Source: Tardiphaga robiniae
GTDB lineage: Bacteria; Pseudomonadota; Alphaproteobacteria; Rhizobiales; Xanthobacteraceae
Assembly: GCF_013359755.1 (NCBI RefSeq)
Contig: NZ_JABMCJ010000094.1
Coordinates: 620,001-684,000, forward strand
Direction: 5' to 3'
DNA: 64,000 nt
Below are positions 56,244 to 64,000 of this stretch, piece by piece. The stretch's first letter is position 1. The number at the start of each line of letters is the position of its first letter. The notes beneath the pieces were generated by a model. The model searched no databases, had not been told where the DNA came from, and saw only the letters and a program-made list of their open reading frames with translations. A program made the translations under genes and the position numbers.

Positions 56244-57860
56244 TTACCAGTGCCACGAATGGTGATCCACGTGATGGTTGTTGTGGAGGCTGGCGAGATC
56301 CAGATGCGGCGCCAGAGTTGCGTCGGTGACGTCGCTCGAAGCCGTATCCGTTGCAGCCGTCGCTGCTGCGGTTGCAGCGGGCGAAGCGGATGCGTGCTGA
56401 TGATGACCACCCCAGAAAGATTTGTTCCCATCCGTGAGATGAGAGAAGTCCAGCCTGTGATGGTGGTTGTGCCCGGAGTTGCCGACGTCGGTGGCCGGAG
56501 CCGTCGTCGTCGGCTCGGTGGTCGTAGGCGCAGTCGAGGTGTCGACAACGCTGCTGGAAGCGGTATCCGCTGCAACGCTCACGGACGCGGTTGCCGCGGA
56601 TCCGTGGTGATGGTGTCCACCTCCGGATGATGTGCTTCCATCGGTCAGCTGGGAGAAGTCCAGCTTGTGATGGTGGTTATGCCCGGAGTGGCCGGCGTTG
56701 GTGGTCGGCGCCGTCGTCGTTGGCTCGGTGGTCGTGGGCGCAGTCGAGGTGTCGACCGACGCTGTGTCGGTAACGCTGCTGGAAGCGGTATCCGTTGCAG
56801 TGCTCACGGACGCGTTTGCCGCGGATCCGTGGTGATGGTGTCCACCTCCGGAACCGGACGATGTGCTTCCATCTGTCGACTGGGAGGAGTCAGCCTTGTG
56901 ATGGTGGTTGTGCCCGGAGCCGCTGGTATCGGTAGTCGGCGCCGTCGTCGTTGGCTGAGAGGCCGTGGGCGTCGTCGAAGAATCGCTCGAAGACGTCGTA
57001 TCCGTCGAGGTGCCGCTATGCGACGTATCGACCGGCGTCGTCGGGTTGCTGCTCGACGTGTCAACCGGAGTCGTGCTTCCAGTCGACGTCGAATCCGTCG
57101 TCGTGCTCGTATTGTGCTGCAGGAATACGTTCTGGAGCGCTTGCGAGTTTTCCAGCGCCACGTCTCCGTTCTGCGATCCCCAGGCGTAGGCGTAGTCGAA
57201 AGCCGGATTGGGAACGACAGATGCCCAATGGTCGAGCATTTGCTGTTCCTGCGCGGCGGTCGGCATCACATAGTGACCACCCTGATCGGTGACCCAGTTA
57301 CCGCCGCCGAATGTCTGAAATACCGGGACGATGCTGGCCTCCGGAATTCCGGCGGCTTTGGCGGCAGCGACAGCCTTGTCAATCATGCTGTAGTCGACTG
57401 TCGAGCTATCCGACCGCACCGGATACGGATCGATTCCGAAGAGGTCGATATGGGTGTTCTCCGGGGTGTACGTATTCGCGAAGCTGGGATTATCCGAAGA
57501 TCCCATGTTCATCATGGTGATGAACGTCTTCGCACCCGGAACGTTGGCGTGAATCCAATCGGACTCAGCCTTCAGGTTTGCAGCGGTCACGAGGGTATTC
57601 CACTGCCCCGTGGGATCTGGCTCGTCCTTAAGGAAGAAACCGTAGACGTTGGGATTACCGATGTAAGGTTTCACAGCGTCGATGAAGCTCTGGGTGACGC
57701 CGTCACCCTGATCGAGCCAGACGAGGCCCTTCACGCCTGCCGGCAAAGCGTTCACTTGCTCCACCGACGAAACGTCGGCAAGATTGAAGCCTGCTTGAGC
57801 TGGGGTGAAGTTACCTTGTGCGTCGATGTTGTCGCCTGATGCGTAGTGTAATGTTGCCAA
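56244..57860 (-). CDS. Glycoside-hydrolase-like secreted protein with His/Ser/Thr-rich repeats
   Basis: A 538-aa protein starting at TTG 57860, which has AGGGGA six bases upstream and no nearby ATG. Residues 1-245 look like a TIM-barrel glycosidase-like domain: VKGLVWLDQGDG, GFFLKDEPDPTG with a possible acidic catalytic residue near 80, and HIDLFGIDPYPV near 137. Residues 246-538 are Ser/Thr-rich with three repeats bearing HNHHH and HHHHG clusters, ending in a His-rich tail (HHVDHHSWHW). No N-terminal signal is present. Its position beside a type I secretion operon suggests it is the cargo, even without RTX repeats. Metal binding by the His clusters is plausible. Confidence 0.8.
   Translation of the reverse strand: MATLHYASGDNIDAQGNFTPAQAGFNLADVSSVEQVNALPAGVKGLVWLDQGDGVTQSFIDAVKPYIGNPNVYGFFLKDEPDPTGQWNTLVTAANLKAESDWIHANVPGAKTFITMMNMGSSDNPSFANTYTPENTHIDLFGIDPYPVRSDSSTVDYSMIDKAVAAAKAAGIPEASIVPVFQTFGGGNWVTDQGGHYVMPTAAQEQQMLDHWASVVPNPAFDYAYAWGSQNGDVALENSQALQNVFLQHNTSTTTDSTSTGSTTPVDTSSSNPTTPVDTSHSGTSTDTTSSSDSSTTPTASQPTTTAPTTDTSGSGHNHHHKADSSQSTDGSTSSGSGGGHHHHGSAANASVSTATDTASSSVTDTASVDTSTAPTTTEPTTTAPTTNAGHSGHNHHHKLDFSQLTDGSTSSGGGHHHHGSAATASVSVAADTASSSVVDTSTAPTTTEPTTTAPATDVGNSGHNHHHRLDFSHLTDGNKSFWGGHHQHASASPAATAAATAATDTASSDVTDATLAPHLDLASLHNNHHVDHHSWHW
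56304..56954 (-). repeat. Three tandem 70-77-codon repeats, His-rich
   Basis: Units at about 56954-56724, 56723-56514 and 56513-56304. Each encodes PTTTAP, then GHNHHH, a short LTDGS or STDGS stretch, an HHHHG or HHQHA cluster and a TDTASS tail. The third unit is the most diverged. Confidence 0.85.
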
Positions 57861-58444
57861 TACCGTTCCCCTGTATTGTAGTACGTTGACGAGGCCCCCA
57901 AGAATCTTCGTAAAAGTAAATGCAGGTATGTAACTACAGTTCTGCGTTAGCTTTGATCGAAGCGCCCATGGATTAACGTTTGTTTACGTTTGAGGCGGGA
58001 GTTTGTCGCAGCACCGGACGAAACAGTGAGTTTATTGTGCTAAAACTTGGAGGCTGGTATCAGAGAAGTGTTAGCACGGTGCGTAACGATTCAATCTGTT
58101 CGCAGCGGTATTTTTCGATAGTCCCGATGCGGTGAAGGAACTACACAAGCGCGCATAAGTATCGCTGAGAGAAATGATACTCGGTGACGCGCGTTTCGCT
58201 TTCCTCTGCTGCAGTTGCACTCGTGACGACGACAGCAAGCTTCTCTCCGACCTCGGGTGCCCATTTCGGGCGTCGCACTTCGGAAAGCCCGTAATGTCGG
58301 TGTGGCGCGATCTCACTCTTTCGACGCAAAATGCGTGCGCCGGTGCCGGGTCACATCAATGCCGCGGCAGAACCTAGCTCCGTAGCTGCACTTCATGCGC
58401 TCGAGCAGCTTGATCAATCTGCCGGCGTGGCTGTGCTACAAATG
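57861..58444. other. 584-base intergenic region
   Basis: Lies between the cargo gene and the tail of the TetR gene, both on the minus strand. It is relatively AT-rich and holds a GTGCTAA/TTAGCAC inverted pair (58037-58043 / 58071-58077) of unknown role. The promoter of the cargo gene should lie in its lower part. Short frames here show no domains. Confidence 0.5.
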
Positions 58445-59116
58445 TCATGATGCCGATTGTACAAGCTCAGGCATCAGCTGTTTTGAGCCATCAAGAAACA
58501 CCCTCACTGCGTCGTTGACGATGTCGTCCAGTCGCTCCGGTGTCGGCGTGTCGTAGACGAAACGCCGGATGGCCATATAGAAGATGCGGCCGTGCAAACC
58601 CCAGAATATTTCGACTTCGCGCTCCGACAGCGGGACCTGATCGCTTGAAGGCAGCTTCAACTCGTGACGAAGTTCGCAACAGGCGGGCTCGATGATTTGT
58701 TCGCGGACGATCTGAAGATACCGTTTGGTGATGTCGAACGATTTCATCCCGGAGAAGACGAAGATTCTCACCCAGTTGTATTCGAAGACCTGCTCGACAT
58801 ATTCGAGATAGAAGCGCGACAGCCGGGCCTGCAGCGACAGCGTGCGATCCTGGATCAGGCCGGCCCAGGACGGCGACCAGCGGCTGAGATAGATCTCTTC
58901 ATAGACGCGTTCGATCAGCGCCTCTTTGCTCGGGAAGTGGCGATAGATTGCCGAATGGGTGATGCCCATGCGTTTCGCCAGTTCGCGCGTCTGCCCGCCG
59001 AAGCCGTGTTCCGCGAAAAATTTCACGGCTTCATCGACGATGAAGCGCTCGCGCTCCGCCGCGCGCATGTTGCGACGCGGTGGCTTTTCGACTGATTTGA
59101 TGGGCTTTTTTGCCAT
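58445..59116 (-). CDS. TetR-family transcriptional regulator
   Basis: A 223-aa regulator; ATG 59116 is preferred over the in-frame TTG 59152. The N-terminal helix-turn-helix (about 17-62) reads FIVDEAVKFFAEHGFGGQTRELAKRMGITHSAIYRHFPSKEALIERVYE, typical of TetR. The C-terminal ligand domain is unassigned. It is divergent from the molybdenum hydroxylase genes, and two identical palindromes lie between them. It probably represses that operon and itself until a substrate or product binds. Confidence 0.93.
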   Translation of the reverse strand: MAKKPIKSVEKPPRRNMRAAERERFIVDEAVKFFAEHGFGGQTRELAKRMGITHSAIYRHFPSKEALIERVYEEIYLSRWSPSWAGLIQDRTLSLQARLSRFYLEYVEQVFEYNWVRIFVFSGMKSFDITKRYLQIVREQIIEPACCELRHELKLPSSDQVPLSEREVEIFWGLHGRIFYMAIRRFVYDTPTPERLDDIVNDAVRVFLDGSKQLMPELVQSAS

Positions 59117-59163
59117 TTTTGCTTCGCGTTGCGGGAGTTCTGAATAGCTCAATTCGAAAAAGA

Positions 59164-59175
59164 GACCAAATGGTC
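59164..59175. promoter_or_regulatory. Probable TetR operator, copy 1
   Basis: GACCAAATGGTC, with perfect 5-bp arms around AA, 48 bases upstream of the tetR ATG. An identical copy lies 54 bases away, nearer the divergent operon. The spacing and symmetry fit binding by a TetR dimer. Confidence 0.75.
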
Positions 59176-59217
59176 ATTTTAAGTTGACCCGGGGAAATCG
59201 ACGTGTTCTAGATTTCC

Positions 59218-59229
59218 GACCAAATGGTC
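59218..59229. promoter_or_regulatory. Probable TetR operator, copy 2
   Basis: Second identical GACCAAATGGTC, 37 bases before the first hydroxylase gene. It would overlap or follow that operon's promoter, consistent with repression. Confidence 0.75.
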
Positions 59230-59266
59230 ACAACTGGACGTCCGCGAGACGTTTAGGGAGAAGACG

Positions 59267-60130
59267 TTGAAGGCGAGGGCGTTCAACTATGTGAAGGCCT
59301 CCACCGTGGTGGAGGCGCTGAAGGCATTCGAGGATGCACAGGACGACGCGAGCTACATCGCGGGCGGCCAGAGCCTCGTGCCAACGCTTGCCTTGCGTTT
59401 GCAAGCGCCGCAATTGCTGATCGACATCGCGCATATCCCGGTGCTTCGTGGTGTCGACCTGCAAGGTGACTGGTTGCGCATCGGCGCGCTCACCCGCCAT
59501 CACGAAGTGCTGACCGATCCATTGATCCGCCAGCACGCGCCGCTCTACAGCGAAGCCGCGCCGCATGTGGCGCATCCGGCTATACGAAACAAAGGCACCC
59601 TCGGCGGCAGTATCTCTCATGCCGATCCTGCGTCGGAATTCCCGGCGATGACGTTGGCGCTGGGCGCCGAGCTCGAAATTGCTAGCCGCGACGGCGTACG
59701 CCGCGTGCCAGCCGACGATTTCTTCCTCGATCTGTTTCAGACAGCGATCGAACCGGGCGAGCTTCTTGTCGCGATTCATGTGCCGGTGGTCAGGCCCGGC
59801 CATCGCTGGGCCTTTCACGAGCTTGCGCGCCGGCGTGGCGATTTTGCGCTGGTGGGCTGCGGCATTCTCGCCGAATTCGTCGATGACGTCGTCAAACAGG
59901 TGCGTATCGCGTTCTTCTCTGTAGGCAGCACGCCGCTGCGCGCCCGGCAGGCGGAAGAAGCTCTGATCGGCAAGAAGCTGGATCAGGCTGTAATCGCTGC
60001 TGCGCAGGCCGTTGTCGGCGACGATCTCGATCCGCCTGAAGACGAGCACACGCCGCCTGCCATGAAGCGCCATCTTGCGCGCGTTCTTCTCGGCCGACTG
60101 CTGGGCGAGATCGCGAGGCAGGGCGCATGA
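59267..60130 (+). CDS. Molybdenum hydroxylase FAD subunit (CoxM-like)
   Basis: A 287-aa flavoprotein with the CO-dehydrogenase/xanthine-oxidase FAD-binding pattern: YIAGGQSLVPTLALRL near 30 and HPAIRNKGTLGGSISHADPASEFPA near 103-127. It starts at TTG 59267, five bases after AGGGAGAAG; no ATG fits. It passes electrons from the iron-sulfur subunit to an acceptor. Its stop overlaps the next start by four bases. Confidence 0.92.
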   Translation: MKARAFNYVKASTVVEALKAFEDAQDDASYIAGGQSLVPTLALRLQAPQLLIDIAHIPVLRGVDLQGDWLRIGALTRHHEVLTDPLIRQHAPLYSEAAPHVAHPAIRNKGTLGGSISHADPASEFPAMTLALGAELEIASRDGVRRVPADDFFLDLFQTAIEPGELLVAIHVPVVRPGHRWAFHELARRRGDFALVGCGILAEFVDDVVKQVRIAFFSVGSTPLRARQAEEALIGKKLDQAVIAAAQAVVGDDLDPPEDEHTPPAMKRHLARVLLGRLLGEIARQGA

Positions 60131-60639
60131 GCGATCTCGTCAATGTCACCATGACGGTGAACGGCACTGAGGTGTCGCACAGCATCGCGCCGCGCATCAC
60201 GCTAGCGGATTTCCTGCGCCAGACGCTGGAGCTGACCGGCACCCATACCGGCTGCGAGATGGGCGTTTGCGGCGCCTGTCTGGTTATTCTGGATGGCCGC
60301 GTCGTACATTCTTGTCTGACCTTCGCGGTGCAGGCGAGCGGGGCGGCCATCGAGACGGTAGAAGGTCTCAGTGATCGGGCGGTGATTGCGGACATCCAGG
60401 AGGCGTTCCATCAGCGTAACGCCCTGCAATGTGGCTTCTGTACGCCCGGCATGTTGATGACAGCCCACGCCCTGTTGTCGCAGTCAGGTGTGCCGTCGCG
60501 TGAGGACATTCGCGACGCACTGTCGGGCAATTACTGTCGTTGCACTGGTTATGAGGCGATCGTCGATGCGATCGAGAAGGTCGCGCGCGATCGTTATGCG
60601 GGCGCGAATGCTTCGGCTCCCGAGGAGGTTGGCGCATGA
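60127..60639 (+). CDS. Molybdenum hydroxylase 2Fe-2S subunit (CoxS-like)
   Basis: A 170-aa protein with two iron-sulfur sites: CEMGVCGACLVILDGRVVHSC (about 43-63) and a second set QCGFCTPGMLMTA then NYCRCTGY (about 101-143). This is the normal layout of the small subunit. It transfers electrons from the molybdenum site to FAD. It overlaps both neighbours by four bases. Confidence 0.95.
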   Translation: MSDLVNVTMTVNGTEVSHSIAPRITLADFLRQTLELTGTHTGCEMGVCGACLVILDGRVVHSCLTFAVQASGAAIETVEGLSDRAVIADIQEAFHQRNALQCGFCTPGMLMTAHALLSQSGVPSREDIRDALSGNYCRCTGYEAIVDAIEKVARDRYAGANASAPEEVGA

Positions 60640-63008
60640 GCGTGCTAACCCCACTGGATCGTCCGAATTCCTATATCGGCCGCTCGGTGCCGCGCCCCAA
60701 CGCCAAGCGGTTGCTGGCCGGCCGTGGACGCTATGTCACCGACATCACTCTGCCGCGCATGCTGCATGTCGCCTATGTGCGCAGTCCTTATGCGCACGCC
60801 CGCATCGTCTCGATTGATGCGACGACGGCGCGCGAGATGCCCGGCGTGCGACTGGTGGCTACCGGCGAGGATCTCGCAAAACTGTGCGCGCCATGGATCG
60901 GCACCATGGATCACTTCAAAGGCATGAAATCGCCGCCGCAATTGCCGCTGCCTATCGACAAGGTCGTATGGTCCGGGCAGGCGGTGGTCGCGGTCGTGGC
61001 CGATACGCGCGCGCTGGCTGAAGATGCAGCGGAGGCGGTGTATATCGAGTTCGATGAACTGCCCGCCGTTGTCGATATCGACGCTGCGCGCGCACCGGAT
61101 GCGCCGGTGATTTCACCGGAACTCGGCAGCAATCTCTGTTTCCATGGCAAGATCGATACCGGCGGTGTTGAGGATGTCTTCGCCGGCGCCGCCCATGTGG
61201 TGGAGGAGGAGTTTCACTTCGGCCGCCATACGGCGGTCACCATGGAGCCGCGCGCGATCATCGCTGACTACGATGCCAGCGAAGGGCAACTGACGGTGCA
61301 TCATGCGACGCAGACGCCGTATCAGTTCCAGGACATCTATGCCCGCCACTACGGCCTCCCTGAATCTCGCGTCCGCGTGATCGCGCCGGATATCGGCGGT
61401 TCGTTCGGCATGAAGCTGCACATGTATCATGAGGACATGGCGGTGGTCGGGCTCAGCATGATGCTTGGCCGCCCCGTCAAATATGTCGCTGACCGTATTG
61501 AATCCTTTGTGTCGGACATCCATGCGCGCGATCACCGCGTCCGCGCGCGCATGGCGGCCGATGCAGAGGGTAACATCCTGGCGATGGACGTGGAGGACGT
61601 CACCGGCATCGGGGCGTTCTCGGCCTATCCGCGCACCAGCGTGGTCGAAGGCAATCAGGTCTATCGCCTGATGGGCGCGCCTTACACGTTCAGAAATTAC
61701 CGCGCTGATCTCCAAGTGGTGTTCCAGAACAAGGTGCAGATGAGCCAGTACCGCGCCGTTGGGCATCCGGTGGCCTGCACCGTCACCGAGCGTCTGGTGG
61801 ACATGATCGCCGACAAGACGGCGCAGGATGTGTTCGACATTCGCAGCCGCAACTTGATCCCCGACGATGCCTATCCCTGCACGTCGCCGACCGGATACCA
61901 ATTCGAGGCGCTGTCGCATCACGCCTGTCTGGCCAAGCTGAAGGCGATGATGGACTACGACCGGCTGCGCGCCGAGCAGGCGGAGCTGCGCACCAAAGGC
62001 ATTCATCGCGGCATCGGCATTGCCACCTTTGTGGAAATCACCAATCCCGGTCCGGCCTTCTATGGTGTCGGCGGTGCGCGCATCTCGTCGCAGGATGGCG
62101 CCATCATTAAGATCACGCCGTCGGGGGATGTCCATTGCTCGATTTCAGTGACCGAACTCGGGCAGGGCACCGAGACCATCATCGGGCAGATCGTCGCCGA
62201 ACATCTCGGTGTCGATAGCAATCGCATCAAGGTGATGACGGGCGATACGGACACTACACCGCATGGCGGCGCGACCTATGCCTGCCGTGGTGCCGGTATC
62301 GGCGGCGAAACGGCGTTGCAGGCGGCCAAAAAGCTGAAGGCGAATGTGCTGGCGGTGGCCGCGGCCATCCTGCAGGACGAACCGGAGAAGCTCGACATTC
62401 ATAGTGGCTGGATCGTGGATGTCGCGACCGCCCAGCAGCGTATCGAACTCTCCGAGATCGCGCGCATCGCTTACTTCCGTTCCGATACACTGCCGCCCGG
62501 CACCCAGGCGCAGCTGTCCGTCGCGCATCACTATGCGCCGCAGGGCTATCCCTTCGCATTCACCAATGGCGTTCAGGCCTGTCATCTCGAACTCGATGTC
62601 GAGACAGGTCTGGTCAAGATACTCAAGCTGTGGGTGGTCGAGGATTGCGGCCGTGTCATCAATCCGCTGCTGGTCGACGAGCAGATCCGCGGCGGCGTCG
62701 TGCAGGGGCTTGGCGCGGCGTTCTTCGAGGAATGTGTCTACGGAGACAGTGGCCAGCTCACCAATGGCTCGCTCGCAGACTATCTCGTGCCGATGGCGGT
62801 GGAGATGCCGGACATCGAAATCGGACATGTCGAGACGCCGACGCTGGATACCCAACTCGGCGCCAAGGGCGTCGGCGAAGCCGGTACGGCTGCGGCATCG
62901 GCAGCAGCGCTCAATGCGATGAATGATGCGATGAAGCCATTTGGACGCACGGTCGCGCAGGTACCAATGACACCGGCGCGAATACTCAAGGCGCTTGGAC
63001 ACATCTGA
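60636..63008 (+). CDS. Molybdenum hydroxylase large subunit (CoxL-like)
   Basis: A 790-aa catalytic subunit of the xanthine-oxidase family. Visible stretches are IGRSVPRPNAKRLLAGRGRYVTDI, GGSFGMKLHMYHEDMAVV near 253 and the C-terminal GAKGVGEAGTAAA near 745 with the active-site Glu. The usual active-site loop (AYRCSFR in form I CO dehydrogenase, AYRGAGR in form II) is replaced by SQYRAVGHPVAC. It is therefore unlikely to oxidise CO; a heterocyclic or aromatic substrate is more plausible. The next gene is an ABC binding protein that may bring that substrate in. Confidence 0.93.
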   Translation: MSVLTPLDRPNSYIGRSVPRPNAKRLLAGRGRYVTDITLPRMLHVAYVRSPYAHARIVSIDATTAREMPGVRLVATGEDLAKLCAPWIGTMDHFKGMKSPPQLPLPIDKVVWSGQAVVAVVADTRALAEDAAEAVYIEFDELPAVVDIDAARAPDAPVISPELGSNLCFHGKIDTGGVEDVFAGAAHVVEEEFHFGRHTAVTMEPRAIIADYDASEGQLTVHHATQTPYQFQDIYARHYGLPESRVRVIAPDIGGSFGMKLHMYHEDMAVVGLSMMLGRPVKYVADRIESFVSDIHARDHRVRARMAADAEGNILAMDVEDVTGIGAFSAYPRTSVVEGNQVYRLMGAPYTFRNYRADLQVVFQNKVQMSQYRAVGHPVACTVTERLVDMIADKTAQDVFDIRSRNLIPDDAYPCTSPTGYQFEALSHHACLAKLKAMMDYDRLRAEQAELRTKGIHRGIGIATFVEITNPGPAFYGVGGARISSQDGAIIKITPSGDVHCSISVTELGQGTETIIGQIVAEHLGVDSNRIKVMTGDTDTTPHGGATYACRGAGIGGETALQAAKKLKANVLAVAAAILQDEPEKLDIHSGWIVDVATAQQRIELSEIARIAYFRSDTLPPGTQAQLSVAHHYAPQGYPFAFTNGVQACHLELDVETGLVKILKLWVVEDCGRVINPLLVDEQIRGGVVQGLGAAFFEECVYGDSGQLTNGSLADYLVPMAVEMPDIEIGHVETPTLDTQLGAKGVGEAGTAAASAAALNAMNDAMKPFGRTVAQVPMTPARILKALGHI

Positions 63009-63037
63009 CCCAAACAAGAAATCAAACGGAGGACATC

Positions 63038-64000
63038 ATGACGAAGGACATTCGAGACACCAAACGCAATCATATCTCGCGCCGCCATGTGCTGGCCGCG
63101 CTCGGCACGGGCGCGAGCGTCGTCGCCATGCCGTGGATCGCACGCGCGGCCGATGACACGATCCGCATCGGCTTTCCGACACCGCTGACCGGCCCGTTCG
63201 CGGCGGAAGCCAAGGATCAGGTTAAGAGCGCAGAGCTCGCCGTCAAGCAGTTCAACGACAAGGGCGGCGTCAACGGTCGCAAGGTCGAACTGCTGGTGCG
63301 CGACGACAAGCTCAATGGCGGCGAGGCGGCAACGCGCACGCTCGAGCTGATCGAAAAGGACAAGGTCCATGCGATCGTCGGATCGCTGTCCAGCGCGGTG
63401 CAGCTCGCGGTCAACGAAGTGACGCGTGCGCGTGGCGTTCTTTATGTCTCGATCAGTCAGTCCGACACTATCAACGAGGTGAAGGACTTCAGCAAATACA
63501 CCTTCCATGAAGCGCTCAACCCGACGATGACCGCAGGCGCGGTGGCGCGTCACGCCTTCAAGAAGGGCACGAAGGTCGCACATCTCGTGGCCGACTATGC
63601 CTATGGCCATGAAATGCTGCGCGGCTTCAAGCGTGCGCAGGCCACAATTGGCGCTGAGACCGTCGGCGAGATCATGCACCCGTTCGGTGCTGCGGATTAC
63701 TCGACCTTCATGCCGCGTCTGCGCTCGATGCGTCCGGATATCCTGTGCATCAGCAATTTCGGCCGCGACCAGGCCAATTCGATCAAGCAGGCGGTGGATT
63801 TCGGCCTCAAGCAGCAGGCCAAGATCGTCGTGCCAGTGTTGCTGCATAACCAGCGGCTGGCGGTGAGCCCGGAAGTGTTCGAAGGGGTCGTTGGCGGCTC
63901 TAACTACTATTGGGGCCTTGAGAGCCAGTTGCCGAGCGCCAAGACGTTCAACGACGCCTATCGCGCGGCCAATGGCGGCGCGATCCCGACCGACTACGGC
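63038..64000 (+). CDS. ABC transporter substrate-binding protein, Tat-exported (partial)
   Basis: The frame runs off the right edge after 321 codons. ATG 63038 has CGGAGGA 4 bases upstream. The N-terminus has a twin-arginine signal (ISRRHVLAALGTGASVVAMPWIARA). The mature part is a branched-chain amino acid type binding protein: IRIGFPTPLTGPFAAEA and KGGVNGRKVELLVRDDKLNGGEAA near the start. It follows the hydroxylase operon by 29 bases and probably imports its substrate or a related compound. The permease and ATPase genes should follow outside the window. Confidence 0.93.
   Translation, partial: MTKDIRDTKRNHISRRHVLAALGTGASVVAMPWIARAADDTIRIGFPTPLTGPFAAEAKDQVKSAELAVKQFNDKGGVNGRKVELLVRDDKLNGGEAATRTLELIEKDKVHAIVGSLSSAVQLAVNEVTRARGVLYVSISQSDTINEVKDFSKYTFHEALNPTMTAGAVARHAFKKGTKVAHLVADYAYGHEMLRGFKRAQATIGAETVGEIMHPFGAADYSTFMPRLRSMRPDILCISNFGRDQANSIKQAVDFGLKQQAKIVVPVLLHNQRLAVSPEVFEGVVGGSNYYWGLESQLPSAKTFNDAYRAANGGAIPTDYG

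Noticed and set aside
56667-57839. 390-codon plus-strand frame opposite the His-rich repeat gene
   Set aside because: Arg/Gly-rich translation typical of antisense to repeats; the minus frame has a coherent domain and ribosome site.
58037-58077. GTGCTAA/TTAGCAC inverted pair with a 27-base spacer
   Set aside because: Short arms and a wide spacer make a chance match likely; no partner copy was seen.
60636-63008. Carbon monoxide dehydrogenase
   Set aside because: The active-site loop motifs of form I and form II are absent, so only family membership is claimed.

Overview
The window looks like a chromosomal stretch of an alphaproteobacterium of the order Hyphomicrobiales, most likely the Bradyrhizobium/Rhodopseudomonas/Afipia/Tardiphaga group (Nitrobacteraceae). 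This is inferred from the high-GC codon use, the rhizobial style of the exopolysaccharide genes, and the mix of sox, liv and cox-type operons. No rRNA, tRNA, CRISPR array, insertion sequence or phage gene was seen.

Region 1 (1-14171, all + strand) is a one-carbon and N-methyl-amine catabolic block. It holds the end of soxD, then soxA and soxG (tetrameric sarcosine oxidase), sdaA, glyA, purU, a complete livKHMGF-type ABC importer, an M19 dipeptidase-like gene and a DUF5943/4VR-like gene. Sarcosine oxidase makes glycine and methylene-THF, GlyA turns these into serine, SdaA turns serine into pyruvate and ammonia, and PurU frees THF and formate. The last two genes resemble neighbours of the dimethylglycine dehydrogenase genes in pseudomonads.

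Region 2 (14207-26506) is a flagellar filament/hook block. A minus-strand glycosyltransferase-like gene is followed by an ECF-like sigma factor, a short flagellin with a strongly foldable leader, fliD, fliS, a small acidic protein, flgD, flgE, two small FlgN-like or unknown proteins, flgK and flgL. A broken AraC-type regulator lies at its end.

Region 3 (26669-48344) is an exopolysaccharide locus with three LuxR-type regulators, one of them with a degenerate receiver. It encodes a nucleotidyltransferase, a DegT-type aminotransferase, an initiating sugar-phosphate transferase, a LegB-like 4,6-dehydratase, a secreted Cys-rich propeller-like protein, an ExoF-like export protein, a GT4 glycosyltransferase, a Wzy-like polymerase, an AsnB-type amidotransferase, a Wzc/ExoP-like copolymerase, a P-loop kinase-Wzx flippase fusion, and an NRPS-like adenylation-carrier-thioesterase protein. 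Together they suggest a Wzy-dependent polymer that starts on a 4-amino-6-deoxy sugar and may be amino-acylated.

Region 4 (48418-57860) carries a secreted DsrE-like protein, a three-gene set (coiled-coil/Sel1-like protein, TAXI-type binding protein, small secreted protein), and a minus-strand type I secretion operon. The operon's likely cargo is a glycoside-hydrolase-like protein with three long His/Ser/Thr-rich tandem repeats. Two strong hairpins separate the cargo gene from the ABC transporter gene.

Region 5 (58445-64000) has a TetR regulator divergent from a three-subunit molybdenum hydroxylase (CoxM/CoxS/CoxL-like) and the start of a Tat-exported ABC binding protein. Two identical GACCAAATGGTC palindromes in the divergent promoter are probable TetR operators.
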